Shown piece by piece: positions 1-10,408 of a stretch of 64,000 nt of DNA; position 1 is the stretch's first letter, and each line of letters begins with the position of its first letter. The notes under the pieces are model-generated. The model searched no databases and was not told where the DNA came from. It saw nothing but the letters and a program-made list of their open reading frames with translations. The translations under genes were made by a program, and so were the position numbers. Source of the stretch: Phoronis australis (Eukaryota > Phoronida > Phoronidae); contig NMRA01000148.1 of the NCBI GenBank assembly GCA_002633005.1, forward strand, positions 703,244 through 767,243, written 5' to 3'.

Positions 1-940
1 ATTGTCATCATGGCAGCGCATACAATAAACCATTCATCATAGAGAGGGTAACACAAGAAATGTTAAATTCAATGTTTTTAGAGTAACATCTATGGCTGTT
101 TAGGTTAACATATCCTATAAAACAAAAAGTACCGGTAATATGTGTATGTGCTCAAACCATCCAAAGGACTATCAAGATGTACAGTGAGCAGTCTTTTGCC
201 TGATATTAGACTTGATGAGTCAGAGTTTTACAGGCATCTTTATTTCTCCCAGCATAGTCATGACAATTCAAGTCTATATGCAATGTGATGCCCAGAAGGC
301 TGACTTTCAAGACCAGATTCCTCATAAAAGAGTGCCTTTTCCGACATAATTACTCACAAAAGGGTTCACTCCAGGGCTTTGAAACTTTACGAAAGATTCC
401 TTTCCCCACAAATCTAGAAGTTTCCATCTATTAAAAACTTAATTTTATTGCAAAGGATTTCCTTGTTTTTATCAACATGCCATCTCTTAGTGTAAAACTT
501 TTTAGGTTAAAAATTCAGGTGTTGGAGAATCCATGCAAAAGCGTTAAATTTATGGGATTAACTCCTAAAAAGGTGGCGTTTCAGGAACAACGTTCAATGA
601 AAGGGTGACTTTATCATGGAAGGTCCGTGCAAATGGGTGCTTTTTTGCATCCATTCTCTAACTGTGTGGGTGTTCTAATTTTCCAGCTGTAACCGCATCA
701 CAAATATAGTTGAGTGCCTCCCTGAAATGACTGCTCTAGGAGCTGGAATGACTGCTTTTGAATTTTTGTAACAATGAACCATGCAGACCTTCTCCATCTG
801 TCCATCGGTGAAACCTCGTAATCCAGCCATGATCCGGGTTCCACTCATGGATGTTTACCATTGCGGCAACACATTTTGGAGGTACAGTTATTCAAAAACT
901 TTTGTGTAAAGTGGCAGCTGGTATATGTATCAAGCTTTAC
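1..940. other. probable POP5 intron 2, no exon recognised
   Basis: I looked on the minus strand for the next POP5 exon (expected to contain a KYLN-like motif, then a RC segment) and found no convincing match. A short open stretch near 855-920 has weak positional similarity but would need five extra residues. Nothing else stands out. Confidence 0.4.
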
Positions 941-1086
941 CATCCAATGACTGACGAACAAGACTGATCCCGTAGTCCCCATGAAGTTCTGTGACGCAAT
1001 TGATGACGCACGACTTCACATCTTGACCAGTGATATTTCTTTCTACTCGACGATTATCTGTGAAGACTATCTCACACAAAACATAT
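941..1086 (-). CDS. POP5: POP5 coding exon 2
   Basis: A 146-nt exon behind the acceptor ttttccag and ending before a weak donor GTAAAG, in phase 1. It encodes about 49 residues starting YVLCEIVFTDNRR and containing VTELHGDYGISLV, aligned by eye with the POP5 segment YLLCELV...HGTFG. The frame stays open throughout. Confidence 0.8.
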
Positions 1087-3216
1087 CTGGAAAATATAAC
1101 GGGATCTTAAATTCTAAATGTGTACTATAGACCAAACAATGAGTGTGGGATGAATACCGGTGAAAGTAGTATTGTGAAAGATTTTTTTTCATTTCGTATT
1201 TTCTAGGTAACCATTAAATTTTCAGTACAAAGCAAAAGTAAACGGACAAAATACTCCATGTCATGATGGCTAGTTCTGTTAACAGCAAAAATGGCTAATG
1301 GTAATACTACTATGGGGGAAAATTCTAAGTGCAGAATGGCTTAGCCACCTGTCTAACTTTCTTGTTAATTCCACTTCATTCTCAGACATGAGGGGAGACA
1401 ACTCTCAGCCATGAGGGCCTGTATACATATGATGAATTCTGCTTTTGCCCAGCTGTAATGATGGGGAATTTCAGGGCAATAATTTTGTCCGAATACTTAG
1501 GCATGTGACCACCAGCAGAAAATGACAATTACAATGCACTGCTTTAAAATGAACAATCTTCAGGAAACTATGCAAGCTGGGAATCCTGGGACAACATGTT
1601 ACTGTCCCGTCAGCACTCAATGCTACAAAAACACAAGACAATAACAGCCACCAGGTGGCACTGACATCGTGCCCAAAATCAAATTTCTGAGGTTTTGGAA
1701 GACGTGAAAAAGGCTGGGGTGTAAACCATTACAAGACAATAGTCCCCCACAGTCATGCGTCACTATCGAGACCAGTAAAGTTTTGCCGATAAGATTTTAC
1801 TAGTGCTTACGAAGTGGTTCTCACGTCTCTCACGATTCAGTGACCGGTCGGCTCCGAGTATAGTCCGATTACCTCTCGTCGTCAGTCTTCTAAGGTCGTC
1901 CGCCATCTTGTTTCGCGTGCAGCGCTGCCACGCGGGACTTAGCGTTCCAATTTGGAACGCTCGTCTGCACGTTAGGTTCTAACCTCTCGGGAGAAACACG
2001 CGTGGAAGAACTGAGACTAAAATTAATGCATTTGCCGACTGTTTTTTTGAGACCACTTAAAAACTTGTTGATTTTACTAATGCACTTTTTTGTTCATTTT
2101 CAGAAGATATTTTCGAAATTAAAATTTCTTCAGACGGAACAAAAAGCAACCCAGGGATTGTTTATGCAATGTATCTATTTGTCCCAGGCACTAACCGACA
2201 TCTGTTAGGTCAAAGGAAAAACGCAGCAGACAAATGGAACACGCTGGGTGCTTAACAGTTTCGGCCCACGCCTTGGTCATCAAAATATTGTTCACTTGTT
2301 TTTTTATTGCAAAACACAGTACTGAACTCAACATTTATGTTGAAAATTTTGGTTAAAGCATTTTGAATTTATTTGAAGAAAATTAAAATACTTGAATTGN
2401 NNNNNNNNNNNNNNNNNNNNNNNNNNNNNNNNNNNNNNNNNNNNNNNNNNNNNNNNNNNNNNNNNNNNNNNNNNNNNNNNNNNNNNNNNNNNNNNNNNNN
2501 NNNNNNNNNNNNNNNNNNNNNNNNNNNNNNNNNNNNNNNNNNNNNNNNNNNNNNNNNNNNNNNNNNNNNNNNNNNNNNNNNNNNNNNNNNNNNNNNNNNN
2601 NNNNNNNNNNNNNNNNNNNNNNNNNNNNNNNNNNNNNNNNNNNNNNNNNNNNNNNNNNNNNNNNNNNNNNNNNNNNNNNNNNNNNNNNNNNNNNNNNNNN
2701 NNNNNNNNNNNNNNNNNNNNNNNNNNNNNNNNNNNNNNNNNNNNNNNNNNNNNNNNNNNNNNNNNNNNNNNNNNNNNNNNNNNNNNNNNNNNNNNNNNNN
2801 NNNNNNNNNNNNNNNNNNNNNNNNNNNNNNNNNNNNNNNNNNNNNNNNNNNNNNNNNNNNGGTAAATGCATTAATTTTAGTCTCAGTTCTTCCACGCGTG
2901 TTTCTCCCGAGAGGTTAGTACCTAACGTGCAGACGAGCGTTCCAAATTGGAACGCTAAGTCCCGCGTGGCAGCGCTGCACGCGAAACAAGATGGCGGACG
3001 ACCTTTGGAGACTGACGACGAGAGGTAATCGGACTATATATGACGGGAGTCCACGGCACAAGTATACAAGTTACTTATTTAGAAAGGTCGTAAGCGAACA
3101 TAGTCTGCATTCAACTAGTGATTTAAGCAACAGGTAAATCGGTAACGCAAAGGCGCTGGGTCCTATGTTGAACACTGGCCTACAAAGCGAACAAACCTGT
3201 TTTTGAAGCGGACCAT
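941..3216 (-). CDS. POP5: POP5, RNase P/MRP protein subunit (5' part only)
   Basis: POP5 is a small protein subunit of the ribonucleoproteins RNase P (tRNA 5' end processing) and RNase MRP (rRNA processing) in the nucleus and nucleolus. Two coding exons are readable on the minus strand and join in phase to give MVRFKNRYVLCEIV, matching the family start MVRFKxRYLLCEL. The second exon continues with the family pattern of a charged loop, a helix and a GDYG turn (family GTFG). About 55 residues are visible, against about 160 in the human protein. The later exons, with the conserved NTLHVGGTIR-type segment, were not found in 1-940 and probably lie left of the window. Intron 1 contains a large inverted repeat and the assembly gap. 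I infer a working gene, because both exons are open and both splice sites are sound, but only a third of the protein is seen. Confidence 0.8.
1258..1400 (-). repeat. copy of the AGCCGTCATG dispersed repeat
   Basis: This shares, in reverse orientation, the string TTTTTGCTGTTAACAGAA plus an AGCCATCATG end with the repeat at 12431-12611, where the end reads AGCCGTCATG. It lies in POP5 intron 1. Boundaries are approximate. Confidence 0.45.
1859..3038. mobile_element. long inverted-repeat element in POP5 intron 1, interrupted by the gap
   Basis: Left arm 1859-2036 and right arm 2861-3038 are near-identical reverse complements of about 178 bp. Each outer end reads TATAGTCCGATTACC and is next to TA, so a TA target duplication of mariner type is possible. 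Both arms contain AAGATGGCGG, a match to the YY1 consensus, and a small inner palindrome TTCCAATTTGGAA. The inner part is largely the 461-bp gap, so coding capacity is unknown. A foldback transposon is the likeliest reading. An assembly artefact around a palindrome is possible. Confidence 0.65.
2400..2860. other. assembly gap (461 N)
   Basis: A run of N bases abutting the right arm of the inverted repeat. Long palindromes are a common cause of such breaks. Any ORF spanning the run is an artefact. Confidence 0.99.
3197..3216 (-). CDS. POP5: POP5 coding exon 1
   Basis: This is a 20-nt coding exon: ATG at 3216-3214, six codons (MVRFKN) and two bases of the next codon, then the donor GTTTGT. The split codon is completed by the first base of exon 2 to give Arg. 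The start context is gccATGG. The exon is far too short for ORF scanning and was recognised from the family start motif. Confidence 0.8.
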
Positions 3217-3531
3217 GGCATCATGGACTTCTATAATCTATGATGGCTGAACAATTTCTAACTCGCCATCTATTGGCAGAGGACGACATCTCTTCTAACT
3301 CTCGCTCGCCACCCTGGCTCAGTGCCGCTCCGATCCGAGCCGGCGGTCACTGAGATTGTGTCGATGTGAGCTTAGCGCCGCTTCAGATGTGTTATATTTT
3401 CAGCTCAAAATGGGTTTGAAAATATACCTGTCGAAGTTAACAAGAATTTGCCTAAGTCAGTAACCTATTACTGTGTAGTCTTCTGTCTTTTTGTGAACGG
3501 ACTGTAGTGACCGTGAAAAGGCTTTAAGATT
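3217..3531 (-). promoter_or_regulatory. probable 5' flank and promoter region of POP5
   Basis: This is the sequence directly upstream of the POP5 ATG. It contains a locally GC-richer stretch around 3300-3380 in an otherwise AT-rich window. I see no TATA box at a convincing distance. The assignment rests on position only. Confidence 0.35.
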
Positions 3532-3794
3532 CATGGGCGCACCCAGGGGGGCTCGAGGGGCTCGAACGAGCCTCCCATTTGGCGAAGTAGGCAAAAACGT
3601 CCGCCTCTGAGAGACAAAAAGTCCGAGAAAATGAGACAAAAGTCCGTTAAGCAAGCACAAACGCGCAATACACTGGTGCTCCCGTTTTTTTTTGTTCATT
3701 AATTTTTTTAGTCCGCCCGCATTTTTGTTACCAAAAGGTCCACAACGTCGGGAAATTCGAGCCCCCCCCATATTGAAGGCTGGGTGCACGCATG
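3532..3794. mobile_element. small inverted-repeat element (MITE-like)
   Basis: The left end CATGGGCGCACCCAGG and the right end CTGGGTGCACGCATG are imperfect inverted repeats. They are followed inward by GGGGGCTCGA and TCGAGCCCCCCC. The 110-codon minus-strand frame across it has no recognisable protein. Confidence 0.45.
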
Positions 3795-4028
3795 TAATTC
3801 AGGCGCCGACCAACTTGAAGACGTAACGCCGTCTGTGGTCTACTGTGATTTGCCTCTAATATAGAGAGCCACTGAACGGTTGGCTGATGAGCTCTGTCGT
3901 GCGCATATTTTAGGCCCCTGCAGCACTTGTATCTGAAAACTGATGATTTAAAAAATATTTTTGTTCATTGTTTAGCATGCGCTTGCGCTTTACTTCAATT
4001 ACAATCCCATACGAAAATATTCAATAGC

Positions 4029-4670
4029 ATCATATAGGATACTATAGGAATTCCTATAGCATCCTATAGGATCCTATTGGATTCCTATAGGATCAAGATT
4101 TCCTATAGGAATTCCTGTAGGAATTCCAAAAGGAATATCGATTTCCAGTAGCATTCCTGTAGAATCACGATATCCCGTCCTATAGGAATTCCTATAGAAA
4201 AAATCCTAAAGTAAACTTTTCACAAATCTGATTTCTAAACATTTTAACAAACAAATAGCCTAAGAGTATATAGTAAAATATCGGTTTGTTTTAATCTAAT
4301 TTCAGCTCTTCTGAGTCATTATTTTTTAAATTTTAATATTCAGGCGAGTCTTAATACATGTATGTTAATTGCTTCGTAGAATCCTATTGAACTTCCTATA
4401 GAATCCTATCAACTGCCTACTGGATATATTAAAGTCTTATACGAATTCCTATAGGGTTTCTTATAGGATATCCTAAAGGATTTCTATAGGATTTCCTATT
4501 GGATGCTTTAGGAAATCTTACAGGATCCTATTGGATTTCTTATAGGATTCAATAGGAAATCCTACAGGATCCAATAGGAAATTCTATAGGATTCCTATAG
4601 GAAATCTTATAGGAATTCCTATAGCATTTCCCACAGGAATCGAATAGGAAATCCTATTGAAATTTTTCGT
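4029..4670. repeat. dense tract of TCCTATAGGA palindromes
   Basis: Two blocks (about 4029-4200 and 4378-4670), separated by plain AT-rich sequence, are built almost entirely of variants of the palindrome TCCTATAGGA linked by AATT or AT, as in CCTATAGGAATTCCTATAGG. Many units vary by one or two bases (TCCTATTGGA, TCCTACAGGA). There is no regular period. No coding signal is seen. Confidence 0.85.
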
Positions 4671-5387
4671 AAGGGTTAACTCGCGGTTATCCCGCGCTTG
4701 CCTCACTGCCGGGCCGGGGCCTAACCTGCGGGGCAGTAGCCGTCTCTAGTCATTACAAGCCTTCTTCGTAAGAGTGGCCATCCTGTATCCTTAAAAGTTT
4801 ATACTTTAATGTAATTGAAAGCATTTCTATATCCATTGTTTTAGCCTAAGCTGCTAAACCAGCGTCGGAAGTGACTCTTTTCAGCCCACTCTATGATAAA
4901 CAAATTGGTCAGGCTCCGCAGTCCCTCAGTATTTCGGCGGATGGGAAGTGATTTCTGGATTTGCAAAGAAATGAGGCTGCAGTCCATGTTGAGGCGCATA
5001 CCTGTAGAATCAGTTTGGCATCCCATATAAGATGACGATTGGCCGTCAGTAAAAAATATAGTGCCGGACCAATTTATTCCGCGGTCACTAGAAAAAGCCC
5101 TCTGGCCCTACTAAACACGCCATGCACCCATGCATGAGCATATGCTCATGGGTGCATGGCGCGGCTAGATGGCGAAATTACGTACTGCTGTAATGCCCGG
5201 CAACTGAATGAGTATAGTTAGGTCCCTACCGTATAAAATTGAGTTGATTTCAAATTCTGAAGGTGATTTCACGGCTTCGAAAGAAGTGACCATAAATTAG
5301 TTGCGACTACGATGCATGTGTTCCGTAGACGCGACAGTCGCGAATGCATAATCACACGACGGAGACTTCGCGAGTGCAAGCTAAGCA
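4671..5387. other. intergenic sequence with one strong hairpin
   Basis: No gene is recognised. A 44-bp near-palindrome lies at 5118-5161. The short minus-strand frame at 4841-5026 resembles nothing I know. Confidence 0.5.
5118..5161. repeat. 44-bp hairpin
   Basis: Outer arms CGCCATGCACCC and GGGTGCATGGCG are perfect reverse complements. Inside them lies the 18-bp palindrome CATGAGCATATGCTCATG, offset by four bases. It could fold into a long cruciform or RNA stem. Confidence 0.75.
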
Positions 5388-6269
5388 CAGTGGCGGATCT
5401 AGGATATCACAAGGGGGTTCGGCTGGAAGCATTTGCGCAAATTGAACCACGATTGTAGATGCGCATAGCACCGAATGGGGGTTTGCCTCCCTCCCGCCCA
5501 GGAAATTTTTCTGTTTTTACCTCTAAAAATCAAGCATTTTCCTTGATTCCTGAAGTATTATCCAAGAAAAAAAGGCAAAAAAAAAAAACACGGAGAACAT
5601 GTCAAACAGGAAAATAATGCAAGTATACTTACTTGTTTATGGGCCACAGCGTTTGCGCGCGAAACCTACTTCTTTTTGTAATGCTTATTACACGTTTTAT
5701 ATTTTGTGCCATCAATTCTTAACAAATTTGTCGTATTTGAAATAGTGTTCAAATGCCCAAAAGACCAAATTCATTTTTCATGTTGGCAATAATGACGGGA
5801 TTGCTTTGGAAACCGTCTTAAGATAAGGTTTGACAAAGAGAGTATTGCGAGTTTCTGAGTGATTCACTAAGGCTTTGATTAAAATTCACATCTTACCAGC
5901 AGCTTCTGTTTTTTCATCGTCACTCAGGTTCCATTTTCTTTAAAAAATGAAGTAAATTTTCTTCATTGCACAGTGGAGCAGACGACGGAAACGGAGTCGT
6001 AGTGCACAGCGCCACTGCCGGTCGCCTAGGATATCGCGGGAGATTCTATACGTAGCCATAGTTCCGTTATGAACGCGCCGTGTTCCGAATTTGACACTTG
6101 AAATTGGATTTGAGCCCCCCCCAAACACTAAAACTGCACACATTTTAATTACCGGAGTTAATTAATAAACTCACCATTTCCCTACGCTCTTACTGTTTTA
6201 TTTTTTTTTCGGCAGCCAAGGGGGGGGGGGGGGGCCCGGGCCCCCTGGGCCCCCCTAAATCCGCCTATG
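5388..6269. mobile_element. hAT-like non-autonomous element, copy 1
   Basis: The left end CAGTGGCGGATCTAGG and right end CCTAAATCCGCCTATG are inverted repeats with a few mismatches. Both flanks share TAAGCAC, consistent with a target duplication. The right end follows an 18-base G run and a C-rich stretch. No transposase frame survives. The same ends bound the element at 6916-7195. Confidence 0.6.
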
Positions 6270-6297
6270 TAAGCACGTTAGATTTCGTAGTAATTAC

Positions 6298-6457
6298 CAG
6301 TGCTGTAGTGGTAAAATTAGAGGTAAGTAGGCGCCCAAAGCCAACCGTATCACCTTGAGCACTGAACATAACTTACGGTGCGTAGGCGCTACGTTCAAAT
6401 CAGTGTCAAATGGTGGTTGGCTGCGCCTACGTGCGCCTACGCCCCACTACAGCACTG
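6298..6457. mobile_element. 160-bp hAT MITE with 8-bp target duplication
   Basis: Perfect terminal inverted repeats CAGTGCTGTAGTGG and CCACTACAGCACTG are flanked on both sides by the identical 8-bp GTAATTAC. CAGTG ends with an 8-bp duplication are diagnostic of the hAT superfamily. The element is too short to code. Confidence 0.85.
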
Positions 6458-6915
6458 GTAATTACCTATACGTAATGCAAATGACTTTACGGGAAACCCG
6501 GTATTTTTGCACGGTGCGTTGCCTAAAGCCTTCCAATAAACGCTGGGGAATTATGAATTTCAGTTTATGCTCCACGCACAGAGCCCGGGAGTAGAGTTCA
6601 GTAACGCTAGGACCTTGATTACGCGAGGCTTTGTAGTGTGTTTTGAATGAGACGTAACAGCACGTGATTTTGGCCAGATTGAATTCAACTGATGTGATTT
6701 TTTAGTTTAATTTATATTTTTAGTGGTGCGTCACCACCTAAAATGGCCTCCGACAGCTAGTGTCTCAGTCATACGCATAAGATTGTCAACACTTTACAGC
6801 TCAACATATTATAAAACTTTTGTATTTATCGATATCTCTAGTAGTAATGTTTAGTTTGTCGTAAAATATATGACCTTTTATCTCACCCTCACGTGTTGTT
6901 TTACTGTAAATTAGC
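6458..6915. other. intergenic, nothing recognised
   Basis: AT-rich sequence without convincing ORFs or repeats. Confidence 0.5.
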
Positions 6916-7195
6916 CAGTGGCGGATCTAGGATACCATAAGGGGGGGCGACATGTTGTCTCGGGGAACCGGGCAAAGTGCGAAGATCGTATGTGCAGCAG
7001 GCCCGAAGTTGCGGGAGCCGGGTATGTGAACCGTCTTCGGAAAATCTATCGGTGGACGAAAAAAAAAAAATGGGGCGCCCCTTTCTCCGCGTCCTAGTTG
7101 CTTACTCAATATTTCCTCGCGCTTCACGCTCTTGCTGTTCCATTTTTGCTTGCGGCAGCCAAGGGGGGGGGGCTGTCCCCCTAAATCCGCCTATG
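6916..7195. mobile_element. hAT-like non-autonomous element, copy 2
   Basis: It has the same ends as 5388-6269 (CAGTGGCGGATCTAGG at the left, CCTAAATCCGCCTATG at the right) but is 280 bp long. The flanking octamers AAATTAGC and TAATTAGC differ by one base, as expected for an aged hAT target duplication. Confidence 0.65.
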
Positions 7196-7879
7196 TAATT
7201 AGCTTCGGTAGGGTATATCACTTCGCAGTTAGCGCACATATGTATGCGTGTGTGTGTGTGCGTGCGTGCGTGCGGGTGTATATACTAGCTTGGTGCCCAC
7301 TCAACTGCCGCCATAGCTGGTAATGAGGTTTCCACGGAAACTCCGCCCAGTTAATACAAATAAATGAGTGAGTGTAGAGTAGATGAGGGCGAAGCCCTCG
7401 GACAGCTTCGCAAGATCGTTGGATCTCGCCTTCTGTCCTTGCTGTGGTTGGTGTGGACGTGGATCAAGGGCAGGACCTGGTAGGCTGGTGGTGGTAGAGG
7501 TGGTGTTCTTCATCTTCTTCTTCTGGAGACGAGACGCTGGCTGGATGGCAACAGCGTTATTGACATCTTAGGTGTGAAGCTGGCTTGATGGCAACAGCTT
7601 AGAGTTTGATTCGCATGAAGCCGGCTTATTGGCAACAGCTCAGTGTCATGCTGCTGACTGGTTGTCTTTATACTGCCCCGTCGGGACAGTTATTTTACCC
7701 CGGTTGTCTTTATATTGCCCCGACGCCCCTTCGAAACAGTTACCAGTAGCGCAGGGTCAGAACCCTTAGTGCTCCGGTAGAAGGTTGTCACGAAAGTTCG
7801 GTTGTCTTTATACTTCCCCGTCGGGACAGTTTTTACCAGTTGAGCAGGGCCAGAACCCTTAAGTGCTCCTGGAATAGGC
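7196..7879 (-). mobile_element. probable 3' region of the minus-strand LINE remnant
   Basis: This lies 3' of the reverse transcriptase remnant at 7880-8390 in that element's orientation. Three near copies of GTTGTCTTTATACTGCCCCG occur at about 7661, 7699 and 7801. A TGTGTGCGTGCG microsatellite is at about 7247-7275. The boundary with unrelated sequence is not clear. Confidence 0.4.
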
Positions 7880-8390
7880 TTGTCACGGAAATGCGGCTTA
7901 GTGTGGCTTCGACTTCAGCCAGTCGGAGACAGTCTGCATTCCGGCGAGCTCGTGTAATATGTCAGTTCGAAAATATCTGGGCTGTCCGAGAGCGATTCTC
8001 AGCGCTCAGTTTTGTACTCTTTGTAGTCTTTCGATTGTGGAAGGAGCACTGGTTGAAATATCGATCGCGTCATATTCGAATAGGGGTCTGATGATTATTT
8101 TGTAGATCAGAGTAGGCAGTCGCTCCTAGCGCCCCACCCTGTGCCCTTTAATCGATACATAAGCTTCACTCTGGTTGTTGCACGGTCACACACGCGTGCG
8201 ACGTGGGGTTGTTTGATCAAGGGTTACCCCTAGCAGAGTGGCCTCTGCTCAGTGTTTGGTGTGAGCCTGACACCAAACAGTGAAAGACTAAACGGTCGCA
8301 GTTTGCGTTTGCGGTGAAACAGGATGACCTGTGATTTTGCGGCATTGAGTTTGATGCGCCAGATGGAGCACCAGTCCAAACAAATAAATG
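7880..8390 (-). pseudogene. LINE reverse transcriptase remnant
   Basis: On the minus strand, broken frames encode typical LINE reverse transcriptase thumb segments: WRIKLNAAKSQVILFHRKR (near 8370-8310), IYKIIIRPLFEYDA (near 8105) and ALRIALGQPRYFRTDILHEL (near 8005-7945). Stops and frameshifts separate them. The element is truncated on its 5' side by the tandem repeat at 8384. It belongs to a Jockey/I/R1-like group by the thumb motif, family not resolved. Confidence 0.75.
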
Positions 8391-9547
8391 ATATTTCACT
8401 CGTTAAATATATTTATGTGAGAATATGGACTCGTCCCACTTATACCCCCATCTTACGGACTGGTCCATTAATCCCTTGTGTAGATCCGCATGCGGTTCTT
8501 TTGCACTCGAGGCACTAGAACATTCCATTTCCAGCCTCACTATTGGTTCGTTTGTGTTACTGCCATGAGTTTGGTCAGCACCTGGCTCCCATAGGCTGAT
8601 GATTGTCACGTGTCATAGGGATTCTTTGTTCTCAGTAAAGTTATATTTCCTGCCATCAGTTCGCTATAGCAGCACTTAGGTTCGAGTCTAATTTCTCTGT
8701 ATATGTATGCGAATCTACACAATACCTCCTTTTTCCTCCCTTGTTCTTTTGGTGTGTCCCTGTGGATGGTCATCATGAGCTGTCTTCAACATCTCTCGTG
8801 GCGCTTTTTATTGCCCATCTTTCCAGAGATTATTATTTTACCTTTGTGTTATTTGTACACTTAGTATTTCTGTACCTTATCAGTCATAATAAATAACCTT
8901 ATATCTCCTATACACGGTCTCCTTTGTATCTCTGGAAAAGACGCTTGCGACGCACCTATTATTTTCGGGACATATTTCGATCATAAATGATATTTCACTC
9001 GTTAAATATATTTATGTGAGAATATGGACTCGTCCCACTTATACCCCCATCTTTCGGATTGGACCAATAATCCCTTGTGTAGATTCGCATGCGGTCCTTC
9101 TGCACTCAAGGCACCAGGGCATTCCATTTCCAGCCTCACTGTTGGTTTGTTTGTGTTACTGCTACCAGTTTGGTCAGCTCCTGGCTCCCATAGGCTGATG
9201 ATTGTCACGTGTCATAGGGCTCCTTTGTTCTCATTAAAGTTATGTTTCCTGCCATCAGTACTTCGCTTCAGCAGCACTTAGGTTCGAGTCTAATTTCTCT
9301 TCAATTTTTCCCACCCTCTACCACCCTCTCCTTTCGGTGGTTCCTCTTACCAGTGCTGGCGCTTTTTAGTATTGCCTAACTTTCCAGAGATTATTATTTT
9401 ATCTTTATGTTTTTTGTACACTCATATTTCTGTACCTTATCAGTCATAATAAATGACCTTATATCGCCTATACACGGTCTCCTTTGTATCTCTGGAAACG
9501 GAGCTTGCGGCGCACCTATATTTTCGGGACATATTTCGAACATAAAC
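8384..9547. repeat. tandem duplication of a 0.6-kb unit
   Basis: Copy 1 (8384-8982) and copy 2 (8983-9547) are clearly related along their length, beginning ATAAATGATATTTCACTCG and ending near CATATTTCGA. Both carry AATAA(A/T)-type signals, and on the minus strand a GGTATAAGTGGGACGAGTCC stretch. A 68-codon minus-strand frame is open in both copies but differs at many residues. LTR-like origin is possible; I cannot prove it. Confidence 0.7.
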
Positions 9548-10408
9548 TGAGTATTGTAAAATAAGGCAAACATAAACTGCGGTCAACTAAATGCGAGTCA
9601 TTGGCGACTAGCGAAGCTTAATGCCAGTGTTTCAGTGCCGAATTGGTGAATATATAAAGGAAAGTGGAGAACGCCATGATGGATGTCACAAAATACCGCC
9701 GACTAAGGCCAACTCATACGTCCCTCCTTGCCATAGGCCCTGATGACACCATAAACACATATTCTGCAAAATATTCCCGGACCCCCTTGTTCACTAGAAT
9801 TCAACAAGATTTTTGTTGGAAAATTGGGAAAACTTCGAATAATAAATGTCAAAAATCTCACAAACTAAAATTTTCAAAACTTGAAAACGAAAATTTTGAT
9901 CAGAACTTCATAGTTTTCAGAAAACTTAAGTTTTCCATACATGAAAAACTTAAGTTTTTTGAGAAACTTAAGAAGTCAGGAAAACTTAATTCACTGTTTC
10001 TTTTCAGCAAGCCTCTGCTAGACTGATTATCATCTCAGTACCGGGGAATAAGCGAACTTCCTCGCTGCTTGAGTTTCGCGAGTGTCTTCCGTTTACGGGA
10101 AATCGTTCCACCTGTGACGTTTTTCGTAGTGCGCAAAGCGCTACCTGTGTGTTGTTTTCTCTTGGTGGTCATGCGCATTGAGCATATTCCCCCGAAGCCA
10201 GCTTTCCGGTAGGCCTACCGGTTGTCCGAGTTTGGGAACAAGAACCAAATATAAGCAAAATCTTGAGGTAGTATTAAGCATTATTGATGTTGTTTTGAAT
10301 GCAGAATCCCGTGGTTAAATTAGATTGCCACAAAATAAGGAATCATGCGCATTTTCACAGACTACGGTTGCTGCCACTGGCAGTGCGCAGTGACCTGAGT
10401 GACCAGAA
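9548..10408. other. intergenic, nothing recognised apart from AACTTAAG repeats
   Basis: Four AACTTAAG-containing segments cluster at 9924-9992, with a GAAAACTTAAGTTTTCCA palindrome. The 120-codon frame at 9664-10026 is composed mostly of this simple sequence and is not a credible gene. Confidence 0.5.

Noticed and set aside
700-925. Open minus-strand frames suggesting a third POP5 exon
   Set aside because: Only a few residues (FLN..T.....R) line up, with extra length before them and none of the later conserved motifs.
2373-2918. Long frames on both strands across 2373-2918
   Set aside because: They consist of the N run of the assembly gap, with only a few real codons.
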